From Petrimonas sulfuriphila (GTDB taxonomy: Bacteria; Bacteroidota; Bacteroidia; Bacteroidales; Dysgonomonadaceae), in NCBI RefSeq assembly GCF_051201015.1, contig NZ_JBPEHI010000005.1: a DNA stretch of 64,000 bases. The stretch is one strand, 5' to 3'. Both the position numbers and the translations under genes were made by a program. Positions 42,971 to 51,044 of the stretch are shown here, in pieces. The notes beneath the pieces were generated by a model that did not search any database, was not told the DNA's origin, and saw only the letters and a list, made by a program, of their open reading frames with translations. Within the stretch, counting starts at the first letter, position 1. Every line of letters begins with the position of its first letter.

Positions 42971-43597
42971 TTACCAGTATCTGTCGTTAGCGGTTCCATA
43001 CAGAGCCATCACACGGTCTGTATCGTTGATTTTCTTTGCCCGCAGGTAGGAAACGGATATGTTCTTACGGGTGTAGTAGGAAACGAGATTCCGGTAGTTC
43101 AATACGGCATTATACGCCTTGTCTATCCGTTCCATCCGTTCGGCATCGGTCATGGACAACCCGTTTATATTCACTACGTTTTTAAGTTCCGTAAGCACGT
43201 CCGAACTTTCATCCAGCAGTTTGGCATACCCAAAAGCAATGGCGTTCAATTCTTCCGGACGGAAGTTCTTATCCGATAACATTATCTGAAAGTAGCTGAC
43301 ATATATATCCGTAATCTCTCCGAGCAGAAGCACGGTTTTCTGCACCTTACGGGCATCCTTTACCAGATTATTTACCGATTTCAGGGCATCATAGTATTCT
43401 TTGCCTTGGTCATACAGTTTCTTAGTTTCCTTGAAAGTATCCAGTGTATTACTGACAGTCTTTGAAGCCTGTGCAATTTCTTTGGTTGTATTTACAATAC
43501 CCTGTGCCAGATTTGTCGGGTCGATTACCGCCCACTGTGCGTTGGCATTACCAGCAAAAAGGCTGATTGCCACTAACATTATTATTTTTGTTTTCAT
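42971..43597 (-). CDS. traI: Conjugative transposon protein TraI (DUF4141)
   Basis: A 208-aa exported protein with a signal peptide (IIMLVAISLFAGNANAQWAV) and a long helical region with heptads, DUF4141. Resembles VirB5-type helper proteins in position. It starts 23 bases after traG. Confidence 0.88.
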   Translation of the reverse strand: MKTKIIMLVAISLFAGNANAQWAVIDPTNLAQGIVNTTKEIAQASKTVSNTLDTFKETKKLYDQGKEYYDALKSVNNLVKDARKVQKTVLLLGEITDIYVSYFQIMLSDKNFRPEELNAIAFGYAKLLDESSDVLTELKNVVNINGLSMTDAERMERIDKAYNAVLNYRNLVSYYTRKNISVSYLRAKKINDTDRVMALYGTANDRYW

Positions 43598-43619
43598 ACT
43601 CTATTTTTTTGATTGATAA

Positions 43620-46115
43620 TTAATTTGAATTGCGCTTGCTTTCGGCAAGCTGTTTAACGGCAAGTTCAAGATTACCGTCCAGTTTTTCGGCAAGCCGGAA
43701 AAGTTCAAGCTTTTCGCTTTCTTCCGTTGTGTAGGTGTAATACTCTTCCAGACTCACTTCCGTAGCATACACGGCGGATTGTACTCCGCCCAATCCTATC
43801 CACACTTCCTTGTATTTGCGACCCGGATGGTTCGCCATATTGATGGATAGTACTTGTGACTTTTCCTTTTCGGTCAGTCCTAAAAGTGCCTGGATACTAT
43901 CGAATTTATTCATGTACTTCCGTTGGTCTAACAGGATTTTACAATCGCTGTTATTAATGATGGATTCCTTCACAATCGGTGAAGAAATAATATCTTCGAC
44001 CTCTTGGGTAACCACAATCGCTTCCCCGAAAAACTTACGGACAGTCTTAAAAAGGTACTTGATATATTCCGCCATTCCTTCTTTTGCAATGGCTTTCCAT
44101 GCTTCTTCGATTAAAATTAACTTCCTGATACCCTTTAATCTACGCATTTTTGAAATAAAAACTTCCATGATGATGATGGTAACTATTGGGAACAGAATTT
44201 TATGGTCTTTGATATTATCCAATTCAAAGACAATGAATCGTTTGGATAGTAAATCAAGTTGTTTGTCGGAGTTCAGCAGGTAATCGTATTCCCCGCCTTT
44301 GTAGTACGGTTCAAGGACGTTCAGGAAGTTTGCCACATCAAAGTCCTTTTCCCGGACTTGTTTGGCTTCCAGTACTTCTTTATACTCACCGCTTACAAAT
44401 TCGTAGAAAGTATTGAAGGACGGCCGGATACCATCTTTCAGCTTTTCAATATACAGGCTTACCGCATTGGAAAGGGCTACTTCTTCCGCCCGTGTAGGCG
44501 GTTCGTTGTCCCGTTTCCATAAGGTCAGGATAAGGGTTTTAATGGATTCCCGTTTTTCTATATCGAAGAAATTATCTTCTGTATAGAAAGGATTGAAAGC
44601 AATGGGATTCTGTTCGGTATAGGTAAAATAAACACCGTCCTTACCATGTGTCTTCCGGTTTATCATTTCACACAATCCCAGGTAGCTGTTTCCGGTATCC
44701 ACCAACACAATGTGACTACCCTGTTCGTAATACTGCCTGACGAGGTGATTGGTAAAAAAGGATTTTCCCGAACCCGAAGGCCCAAGAATGAATTTATTAC
44801 GGTTGGTAATAATTCCTTTTTTCATGGGCAGGTCGGAAATATCCACATGAAGCGGTTTTCCCGTCAGCCTGTCCACCATCTTAATTCCGAATGGCGAAGG
44901 TGAAGACCGGTAATTGGTTTCTTCCGTGAAGAAGCATAAAGCCTGTTCGATAAAGGTAAAGAAAGATTCTTCCGAAGGAAAGTCGCCTTCATTACCGGGA
45001 ATACCCGCCCAGTAAAGGGTTGGGGTATCCACTGTATTGTGGCGTGGCTTGCATTCCATTAGAGCAAGCTGGCTTCCTACATCGTTTTTGATATGTTTCA
45101 ATTCTTCCTTGTCATCCGACCACGCCATGACGTTGCAATGGCAACGTACAGAAGTCAAGCCCTGACTATGGGCTTCGTTCAGGTACTCTTCAATCCATTC
45201 CTTATTCACCTGATTGGAACGGCTGTATCTTGACAGCGAGTGCATGTTTCGGGCTTGTTTTTCAAACCGTTTCAGGTTTTCCGCATGGTCGTCCAAAAAG
45301 ATGTACTGGTTATATATGTGGTTACAGGAGAGCAGTACGCCCACAGGCGAAGCGAACGACAAACGGCAGTCGCTACGGTCGGTGGACAGCTTTTCATAAC
45401 GGGAATCCGTTGCAATCTTTCCGGGCAAATCTTCCACGTCCGAAAGGGTATGCAAACACAGGATATTATCGCCGATACGCATATCTTCCGCATTAAGCCG
45501 GATATCTTTCAAAGTGGTAGTATCGCTTTGCGACAGGGAAAAATATTTCTCCACAACACCCGCTTTCTCCGGTGTTCCGGTAACCTCGTCAGAGGTCAGG
45601 CGGGTAATAGTAACGAATCCCGAATCGTTTACAATCCGTTCAAATTGTCCGACCGCTTCCATGAATTTCTGTAACGCTTCTTTATCCTGAATATCCTTCG
45701 GAACGATGAAGCCCCGGCAAAGCGTTGAAAAATTGCTTTGGGTACGGCTTCTTTCCTTTGTGGTTTTCGTCAGGAACAGGTAGCAGGTATGGTTCAGGAA
45801 CGGTCTTTCATTGAAGTGCCGTTCAAAGCTGCGGGACAGGAAACTTAAATCGTCCTTTTGTATGTCTGGGGTATAGTTTTCTTTGATAAACCAGTCCTGT
45901 TTGTGTACGATACTATAATCGGGCAATACTTTGATGGCTTTGTGCCAGGCGGAATGTATCGCTTCGTATTCAACCCCGGTAACGGTAAACAGTTCGGGCA
46001 GTGTTACCCGGAACGCCACCGTTATATCGGCATCCTTACTGATGATACAATCGTGTTCGGCTGCCAGCAGAGGAAATTTACTTTCCAGTGTTGCTGCTTT
46101 CAGTACATTTCTCAT
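43620..46115 (-). CDS. traG: Conjugation ATPase TraG (VirB4-like)
   Basis: An 831-aa ATPase that powers the type IV secretion channel. Walker A in FILGPSGSGKSFFTNHLV near residue 440 and Walker B in LILIEEAWKAI near residue 667, with an N-terminal domain of the TraG/VirB4 family (ESKFPLLAAEHDCIISKDAD). It overlaps traF by 4 bases. Confidence 0.95.
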   Translation of the reverse strand: MRNVLKAATLESKFPLLAAEHDCIISKDADITVAFRVTLPELFTVTGVEYEAIHSAWHKAIKVLPDYSIVHKQDWFIKENYTPDIQKDDLSFLSRSFERHFNERPFLNHTCYLFLTKTTKERSRTQSNFSTLCRGFIVPKDIQDKEALQKFMEAVGQFERIVNDSGFVTITRLTSDEVTGTPEKAGVVEKYFSLSQSDTTTLKDIRLNAEDMRIGDNILCLHTLSDVEDLPGKIATDSRYEKLSTDRSDCRLSFASPVGVLLSCNHIYNQYIFLDDHAENLKRFEKQARNMHSLSRYSRSNQVNKEWIEEYLNEAHSQGLTSVRCHCNVMAWSDDKEELKHIKNDVGSQLALMECKPRHNTVDTPTLYWAGIPGNEGDFPSEESFFTFIEQALCFFTEETNYRSSPSPFGIKMVDRLTGKPLHVDISDLPMKKGIITNRNKFILGPSGSGKSFFTNHLVRQYYEQGSHIVLVDTGNSYLGLCEMINRKTHGKDGVYFTYTEQNPIAFNPFYTEDNFFDIEKRESIKTLILTLWKRDNEPPTRAEEVALSNAVSLYIEKLKDGIRPSFNTFYEFVSGEYKEVLEAKQVREKDFDVANFLNVLEPYYKGGEYDYLLNSDKQLDLLSKRFIVFELDNIKDHKILFPIVTIIIMEVFISKMRRLKGIRKLILIEEAWKAIAKEGMAEYIKYLFKTVRKFFGEAIVVTQEVEDIISSPIVKESIINNSDCKILLDQRKYMNKFDSIQALLGLTEKEKSQVLSINMANHPGRKYKEVWIGLGGVQSAVYATEVSLEEYYTYTTEESEKLELFRLAEKLDGNLELAVKQLAESKRNSN

Positions 46116-46444
46116 AAAGTATTCTTTTTTCGTTTGTAGGTGAATAATCGGGGAATTGCTTTGCGGTTGATGATGTACCGGGGATGGCTCCGGCGGGCAG
46201 AAAGTTTCATAAGCCCGTATGTACCATACTTGTCATTCAGCATGAAGGTGAGGTAGACAAGAACCGAAGCGGAAATAACCCCGAAGGCAATGCAAGCCCA
46301 CTGGTTAATGCCTATCATGTACATCACTACAAAAACTATGAAGACGGCAAGCAGCCCTCCGGCGAAGATGAAAAGGTATTGGCTGCGAAGCCCCTTAAAC
46401 TCAACCGGGCGACCTATCCCCCTGTTAATTGAATAGTCTGCCAT
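46112..46444 (-). CDS. traF: Conjugative transposon protein TraF (DUF4133)
   Basis: A 110-aa protein with two membrane segments (YLFIFAGGLLAVFIVFVVMY and CIAFGVISASVLVYLTFML), DUF4133, VirB3-like. Start ADYSINRGIGRPVEFKGL after the ATG at 46,444 is the family start; the longer frame to 46,519 overlaps traE. Confidence 0.88.
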   Translation of the reverse strand: MADYSINRGIGRPVEFKGLRSQYLFIFAGGLLAVFIVFVVMYMIGINQWACIAFGVISASVLVYLTFMLNDKYGTYGLMKLSARRSHPRYIINRKAIPRLFTYKRKKNTL

Positions 46445-46455
46445 AACCCTCACGA

Positions 46456-46752
46456 TTATAGGAAAAATGAACGGAGGATAGTAGCAGCTACGATAAGGAA
46501 GATACAAGCCCCGAACCAACTTGCAGCCGTCTTTCCCGTATCCGGGTCGCCTGAACTGAACTTGTTATAAACCTTTACGCCACCCACTAAGCCGACCACA
46601 GCACCGATAGCATATATCAATTTTGTCGCCGGGTCGAAATAACTGGTTACCATATTGGTAGCTTCCGTAATACCTGCCGCTCCGTTGCCCTGTGCAAATG
46701 CGGAAGTTGCAACCAAGACAATGGCTGCGGAAAGAAATATTTTCTTTTTCAT
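46456..46752 (-). CDS. traE: Conjugative transposon protein TraE (DUF4134)
   Basis: A 98-aa small membrane protein with a signal-like first helix ending FAQGNGAAG and two further helices, DUF4134, VirB2-pilin-like in position. Preceded by the leader repeat. Confidence 0.9.
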   Translation of the reverse strand: MKKKIFLSAAIVLVATSAFAQGNGAAGITEATNMVTSYFDPATKLIYAIGAVVGLVGGVKVYNKFSSGDPDTGKTAASWFGACIFLIVAATILRSFFL

Positions 46753-46834
46753 TATAAAATTGATTTTATGTTGCTGGGAAGCGGGTGGATAGTCCGCTAT
46801 CCGGCGAATTAATAAATGAGAATTTTTGTGGTTG
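46753..46834 (-). repeat. Repeated leader in front of traE (copy 2)
   Basis: About 80 bases matching 39624-39703 in front of traN. On the minus strand this copy has a GGATAG-CGGA-CTATCC hairpin. See copy 1. Confidence 0.65.
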
Positions 46835-46913
46835 GTCTTTTGACCTGTTTTTGAAAAGTTAATCCCGGTTATCCATACTCTTTTTCTTTCATACCGATTT
46901 GTTTTTAGATGTT

Positions 46914-47531
46914 CTACATATAGTCGTTCATATCGAACGACCTTAATTCTTCGGGGATAGCTTCTGCATCCGGACTGGTAAATACAAAATCGTATTTACC
47001 GAGCATTTCCTCCACACGTAACCTGCCCCCGTTTATCTGTTCCATCACTGTATCATACAGGTTGGTTTGTTGCATGACCATCAGCGTTTGTACCGCTTTG
47101 CGTTCCTCTTCTTCCGGTGATTCTTCCTGATGGACGACCTGGACAGCCTGTGCCATTTCTTCAAAGGAGATACCCCGTGCCGACTGCATTTCTTCACCTA
47201 TGATTAGGGCAATATCTTCCGCTTCCAAATCCTCTTCCTGTACTTCCTCTTCGTACTCCATTTCAAATTCCACATCCATCGGCTGCGGGGTATCTTCTGT
47301 ATCCGACGGGGCAAATATAAAAGCATTATCAACGCCTTTATAAAATTGTCCTTCAGTGACTTCGGATGGCTTTACTTGTCTTAACCGGAAGGTGGTTCTC
47401 CCTATGATAGCCCCGCTATTCTTTCTGTTTTCAGGTTTTCGGAACAGAACGGTTTTCTTCCCTTTTCTGAAGAGCCAAAACAAAACGAGATAATAAAGGA
47501 TAACTCCTGCTATAATCAGTTTCAGTATCAT
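46914..47531 (-). CDS. Conjugation-operon protein, TraC/TraD position
   Basis: A 205-aa protein with an N-terminal membrane helix (ILKLIIAGVILYYLVLFWLF), a basic stretch, then a very acidic middle (EFEMEYEEEVQEEDLEAED) and a C-terminal end SFDMNDYM. It lies between traB and traE, where CTnDOT has traC/traD; I cannot choose the letter by sequence. The four-base overlap with the DUF3408 gene shows cotranscription. Confidence 0.75.
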   Translation of the reverse strand: MILKLIIAGVILYYLVLFWLFRKGKKTVLFRKPENRKNSGAIIGRTTFRLRQVKPSEVTEGQFYKGVDNAFIFAPSDTEDTPQPMDVEFEMEYEEEVQEEDLEAEDIALIIGEEMQSARGISFEEMAQAVQVVHQEESPEEEERKAVQTLMVMQQTNLYDTVMEQINGGRLRVEEMLGKYDFVFTSPDAEAIPEELRSFDMNDYM

Positions 47532-47959
47532 ATCGGGCTCTCTACTATTTTTTTATACAGTTCGTTGATTTCGTCCTGATACTGGTCGAAGTGGTGCAGG
47601 ATAATCGTTTCCACGTAGCTGCTTACAGTCGCTTTACGCTCACCTATAACCGTTACTATTTTCATCAGCTTTTCATGGGTGGAACGGCTTACATAGATAG
47701 GTTGGCGGTCGGGAAGCTCCATTTTCTGAAAGTAGGTTTCCCTGTAATCCGCAGGACTGCTTTTCTTCCGGCGGGTAGTTTCCTTAACCGGCCTCGATTC
47801 AACCTGTACTGTTTCTTTCTCTTCTTCCGGTTGCCGTGCCGATAGTTCCGGTTCTATGTTTGTTGGTTTGGGTAGAAATTCCTGTTTCATGGGTAAGCCC
47901 TGTGAAATGATTTCCTTCATAAAATCTTCATCCACCTGTACTTTTTCCTGTTTTGTCAT
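47528..47959 (-). CDS. traB: DUF3408 conjugation protein (TraB-like)
   Basis: A 143-aa protein with a disordered charged N-terminal half (EEEKETVQVESRPVKETTRR) and a C-terminal ribbon-helix-helix-like part (PIYVSRSTHEKLMKIVTVIG, KATVSSYVETIILHHF), DUF3408. Directly after the ParA gene. Probably acts with ParA in DNA handling. Confidence 0.8.
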   Translation of the reverse strand: MTKQEKVQVDEDFMKEIISQGLPMKQEFLPKPTNIEPELSARQPEEEKETVQVESRPVKETTRRKKSSPADYRETYFQKMELPDRQPIYVSRSTHEKLMKIVTVIGERKATVSSYVETIILHHFDQYQDEINELYKKIVESPI

Positions 47960-47960
47960 A

Positions 47961-48725
47961 TTAATATAGTTTTATTATGTATCCGATTTCCGCCACTAAC
48001 TCTTCAAGGTTACTGCCCTTAATCATCCGCTTATCCGCAGAGAACAGCGTGGAACGGAAAACCGAAGTCTTTTCGCCGGACAGTTCTTTTTTGTAGCGTT
48101 TGGTATCCGGGATAAAAGTCTTCATAAGGGGTAATCCCAGTTCATTGATAGTTTTTTCATAAATCCCGTACAGGTCGGTTTTCTCCCTACCATCAACCTG
48201 ATTCCAAAACAGGTGCAAGCCCTGTATCCTGTAGGCTTCATTCAGAACCAGCAGTTTGTTTACTGTCATAGCAAACGAAAGGCTGCTTTCCAGCACCACA
48301 CGGTCGGCAGTTATTGGTGTAAATATGTAATCCATTGAGGCCAGCGAACTGATAATGCCTTCGCTGTTTACTGTTCCCGGCAAGTCGAAAAAGACCACAT
48401 CCATTTCCAACGGCTCTGTTTTCAGGAACTCTCCGGCAGTAGTGATAGCAGCTTCGGGAGTGCTGCACAAAACCGGATAGGCTTTCTTTCCCAGTGCTTT
48501 GAACTGATTGAAAGCAAGCACCTTGTAATTGGCATCGCTGTTTACCTGTTCGCCGTCCCGTTTACGCATGGCACTGATGCTGTGTTGCGGGTAGTCGCAA
48601 TCCACAACCGCTACATTGTAACCTTTCAGGTAGTACAGGTAGCTTGCTACCAGCACAGTGAAAGTAGTTTTGCCGACACCACCCTTTTGGGTGGAGAAGG
48701 CTACGAATAATGTTTCTTTCTTCAT
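47961..48725 (-). CDS. traA: ParA-family ATPase TraA
   Basis: A 254-aa ParA/MinD-type ATPase. The deviant Walker A is KGGVGKTTFTVLVASYL at about residues 14-30, and VVDCDYPQHS follows. First gene of the transfer operon, as in CTnDOT (TraA). May position the element or the transfer apparatus. Confidence 0.92.
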   Translation of the reverse strand: MKKETLFVAFSTQKGGVGKTTFTVLVASYLYYLKGYNVAVVDCDYPQHSISAMRKRDGEQVNSDANYKVLAFNQFKALGKKAYPVLCSTPEAAITTAGEFLKTEPLEMDVVFFDLPGTVNSEGIISSLASMDYIFTPITADRVVLESSLSFAMTVNKLLVLNEAYRIQGLHLFWNQVDGREKTDLYGIYEKTINELGLPLMKTFIPDTKRYKKELSGEKTSVFRSTLFSADKRMIKGSNLEELVAEIGYIIKLY

Positions 48726-49337
48726 TTCTTTCTGTCTTTATTGTTTTACTTCATTATTGATTTACTGCTTTATCGCAGTATCCATTCCTGTCATTCAACC
48801 AATCAATATGTATTTATTCCTGCATGGAAATAAGGAAGTCAATACTTCCTTACATATTGTTTTATTGATTGCTTGAAATAGTGATTTCAGTATTTCTTGA
48901 CTTCTTGAAATCAGTAAACCGGTATTTATTCATATCGATAATTCTATCGGTGTTTACTGCCTTACTTATCTGTTTCAATTCCGATTTCGAGAACAAATAA
49001 ATGGATAAAAAGCGTCCGTTTTTGAAAGTGGCCTCCGATGGCTTTGGATGGCTTCTCTTGTCCTATAACACACTATTTTACAACACAATTAATCCCTGTT
49101 ACTTTGCACCGGAATCCTGTTTGAACAGACAAAAAACATCCGGTTGGGCAGCTTCCCGGCGTTCATTTACCTTATGGCTAACCGCTAATCCGTCCCCAGA
49201 CGGATTTTATTTGCACTAAGCAAATAGCAAGGTGTGTTCAGCGCAGCTTGAAATTCTTTCAGCAGCTCTGAACCCTTGCCCGGAGAAGCCGGGATGGGTG
49301 TACTCCGAAGTCGTAAACCCTTTAAAAAATTAATGGT
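48726..49337. other. Control region between tra and mob operons with candidate oriT
   Basis: About 610 gene-free bases between divergent operons. Three hairpins precede mobA: AATCCGTC (49187-49194)/GACGGATT (49199-49206), TATTTGC (49208-49214)/GCAAATA (49220-49226), and CCCGG (49279-49283)/CCGGG (49289-49293). Near traA lies TAAGGAAGT (48831-48839)/ACTTCCTTA (48844-48852), a perfect 9-bp palindrome around CAAT, a possible operator or ParA-related site. A cluster of hairpins upstream of mobA and relaxase genes is the expected place of the transfer origin. Confidence 0.55.
48831..48852. promoter_or_regulatory. Palindrome upstream of traA
   Basis: TAAGGAAGT-CAAT-ACTTCCTTA, perfect 9-bp arms, about 106 bases upstream of the traA start. 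Could be an operator for transfer control. Confidence 0.5.
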
Positions 49338-49775
49338 ATGGAAAAGGAAAAATCGAATATGCCGAAATCATTCGGCAAAGGACGAAAACCAAAATCCGAC
49401 CCGGCGGTATTCCGGTATTCGGTCAGTTTCAATGCGACCGACCATGCCCGTTTTTTGGCTTTGTTTGAACAGTCAGGTATGCGGACAAAAGCGCATTTTA
49501 TCACCGCAAGGATATTCGGGGATTCATTTAAGGTGATAAAAATTGATAAGACCGCAGTAGATTATTACATACGCCTGACAAATTTCTACGCACAATTCCG
49601 GGCAATAGGCGTGAATTATAATCAGATTGTGAAGGCCCTAAACAGCAATTTTACGGAAAAGAAAGCCCTTGCATTTCTCTATAAACTGGAAAAAGCGACA
49701 TTGGAACTGGTCGAATTAAATCGCAAGATAATTGATTTGACAAAAGATTTTAAACAGCAATGGTTGCAAAAATAA
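49338..49775 (+). CDS. mobA: Mobilization accessory protein MobA
   Basis: A 145-aa relaxosome accessory protein, KPKSDPAVFRYSVSFNATDH followed by ARFLALFEQSGMRTKAHF, and IGVNYNQIVKALNSNF, as in Bacteroidota mobilization proteins. It probably binds oriT just upstream and helps the relaxase. Overlaps mobB by 16 bases. Confidence 0.85.
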   Translation: MEKEKSNMPKSFGKGRKPKSDPAVFRYSVSFNATDHARFLALFEQSGMRTKAHFITARIFGDSFKVIKIDKTAVDYYIRLTNFYAQFRAIGVNYNQIVKALNSNFTEKKALAFLYKLEKATLELVELNRKIIDLTKDFKQQWLQK

Positions 49776-51022
49776 ATGTGGGAAGTTCGCTTTTCGGTGC
49801 GTTGGCGTACAATCAGAATAAGGTGGATGAAGAACAGGGAAAGGTACTTTTCAGTAACCGGATGTTTGAAAGCGAGGACGGAAATTTCAATATCCGTCGT
49901 TGCATGGAAAGTTTTGAAATGCAGCTACCCCAAGACATCAAAACCGAAAAACCGGTTGTCCATATATCCCTGAACCCGCATCCGGACGATAAGCTTTCGG
50001 ATGAACAGTTATCAGAGATTGCACAGGAATATATGGAGAAGCTGGGCTATGGCAATCAACCCTACATGGTTTACAAGCATGAAGACATCGACCGCCACCA
50101 TCTGCATATCGTATCCCTGCGGGTGGACGAGAACGGCAAAAAACTGAATGATAAGTTTGAACACCGCCGGAGCAAGGACATCACACAGGAGCTTGAAGCA
50201 AAATATGGTCTGCATCCTGCCGAAAAGAAACAACAGCAGGAACACTACCAGTTCCAAAAAGTCGATTATGCTGCGGGCGATGTGAAACGGCAAATCTCAA
50301 ACACGGTGAAAGGGCTGGTAAATACCTACCGGTTCCAAAGTTTCGGGGAACTTAAAACTTTATTATCATTGTATAATGTACACGTAGAAGAAGTAAAGGG
50401 CGAAATCCGGGGCAAGCCTTATAACGGTATTGTTTATTCGGCAACTGATGATACCGGAGAAAAGCAGGGTAATCCCATTAAATCTTCCCGGCTGGGTAAA
50501 TCGGTCGGGACGGATGCCCTGAATCAAAGAATGGAACGGACAGCCGGAAAGCGGAAAGACGGTAAACTGAAAAACAATATCAAAGGCCGGGTAAAAGAAG
50601 CGTTGGATGCTTCCGGCTCACGAAAGCAGTTTGAAAAGAACCTGAAAGAAAAAGGAATTGAAGTTGTATTCAGGGAGAACACGGAAGGACGGATATACGG
50701 TGCAACTTTTATCGACCATGAAAACAAAGCTGTCCTGAATGGCTCCCGTTTAGGGAAGGAATTTTCAGCCAATGTATTTAATGACCTGTTTAGAGAATCC
50801 CATGTAAACGAGGGACACACAAAACAGGTTATTCCAAAAGAACCGTTCACACCTTCGGCAGAACCGTTCGTGCCGTCAGAACGGCAATCCGAAAACGGGG
50901 AATCTACAATCGGAAGTCTTTTCAGTATCCTGCCCGGTGGCAGCGATTCTACGGCTGGGAACGATAAGACCCCGCTAACTCCCAAGAAAAAGAAGAAACG
51001 CCGTTATGGACGGCAGATATAA
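49760..51022 (+). CDS. mobB: Relaxase MobB
   Basis: A 420-aa relaxase/mobilization nuclease that nicks oriT and leads the DNA into the recipient. The three-histidine motif is in HEDIDRHHLHIVSLRVD near residue 107-123. A nucleophilic Tyr is not assigned with certainty; Tyr residues in the N-terminal region (such as GALAYNQNK near 16) are candidates. The C-terminal tail is Lys/Arg-rich (TPKKKKKRRYGRQ). Confidence 0.9.
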   Translation: MVAKINVGSSLFGALAYNQNKVDEEQGKVLFSNRMFESEDGNFNIRRCMESFEMQLPQDIKTEKPVVHISLNPHPDDKLSDEQLSEIAQEYMEKLGYGNQPYMVYKHEDIDRHHLHIVSLRVDENGKKLNDKFEHRRSKDITQELEAKYGLHPAEKKQQQEHYQFQKVDYAAGDVKRQISNTVKGLVNTYRFQSFGELKTLLSLYNVHVEEVKGEIRGKPYNGIVYSATDDTGEKQGNPIKSSRLGKSVGTDALNQRMERTAGKRKDGKLKNNIKGRVKEALDASGSRKQFEKNLKEKGIEVVFRENTEGRIYGATFIDHENKAVLNGSRLGKEFSANVFNDLFRESHVNEGHTKQVIPKEPFTPSAEPFVPSERQSENGESTIGSLFSILPGGSDSTAGNDKTPLTPKKKKKRRYGRQI

Positions 51023-51044
51023 TAACAATTTAAAATTATCAATT

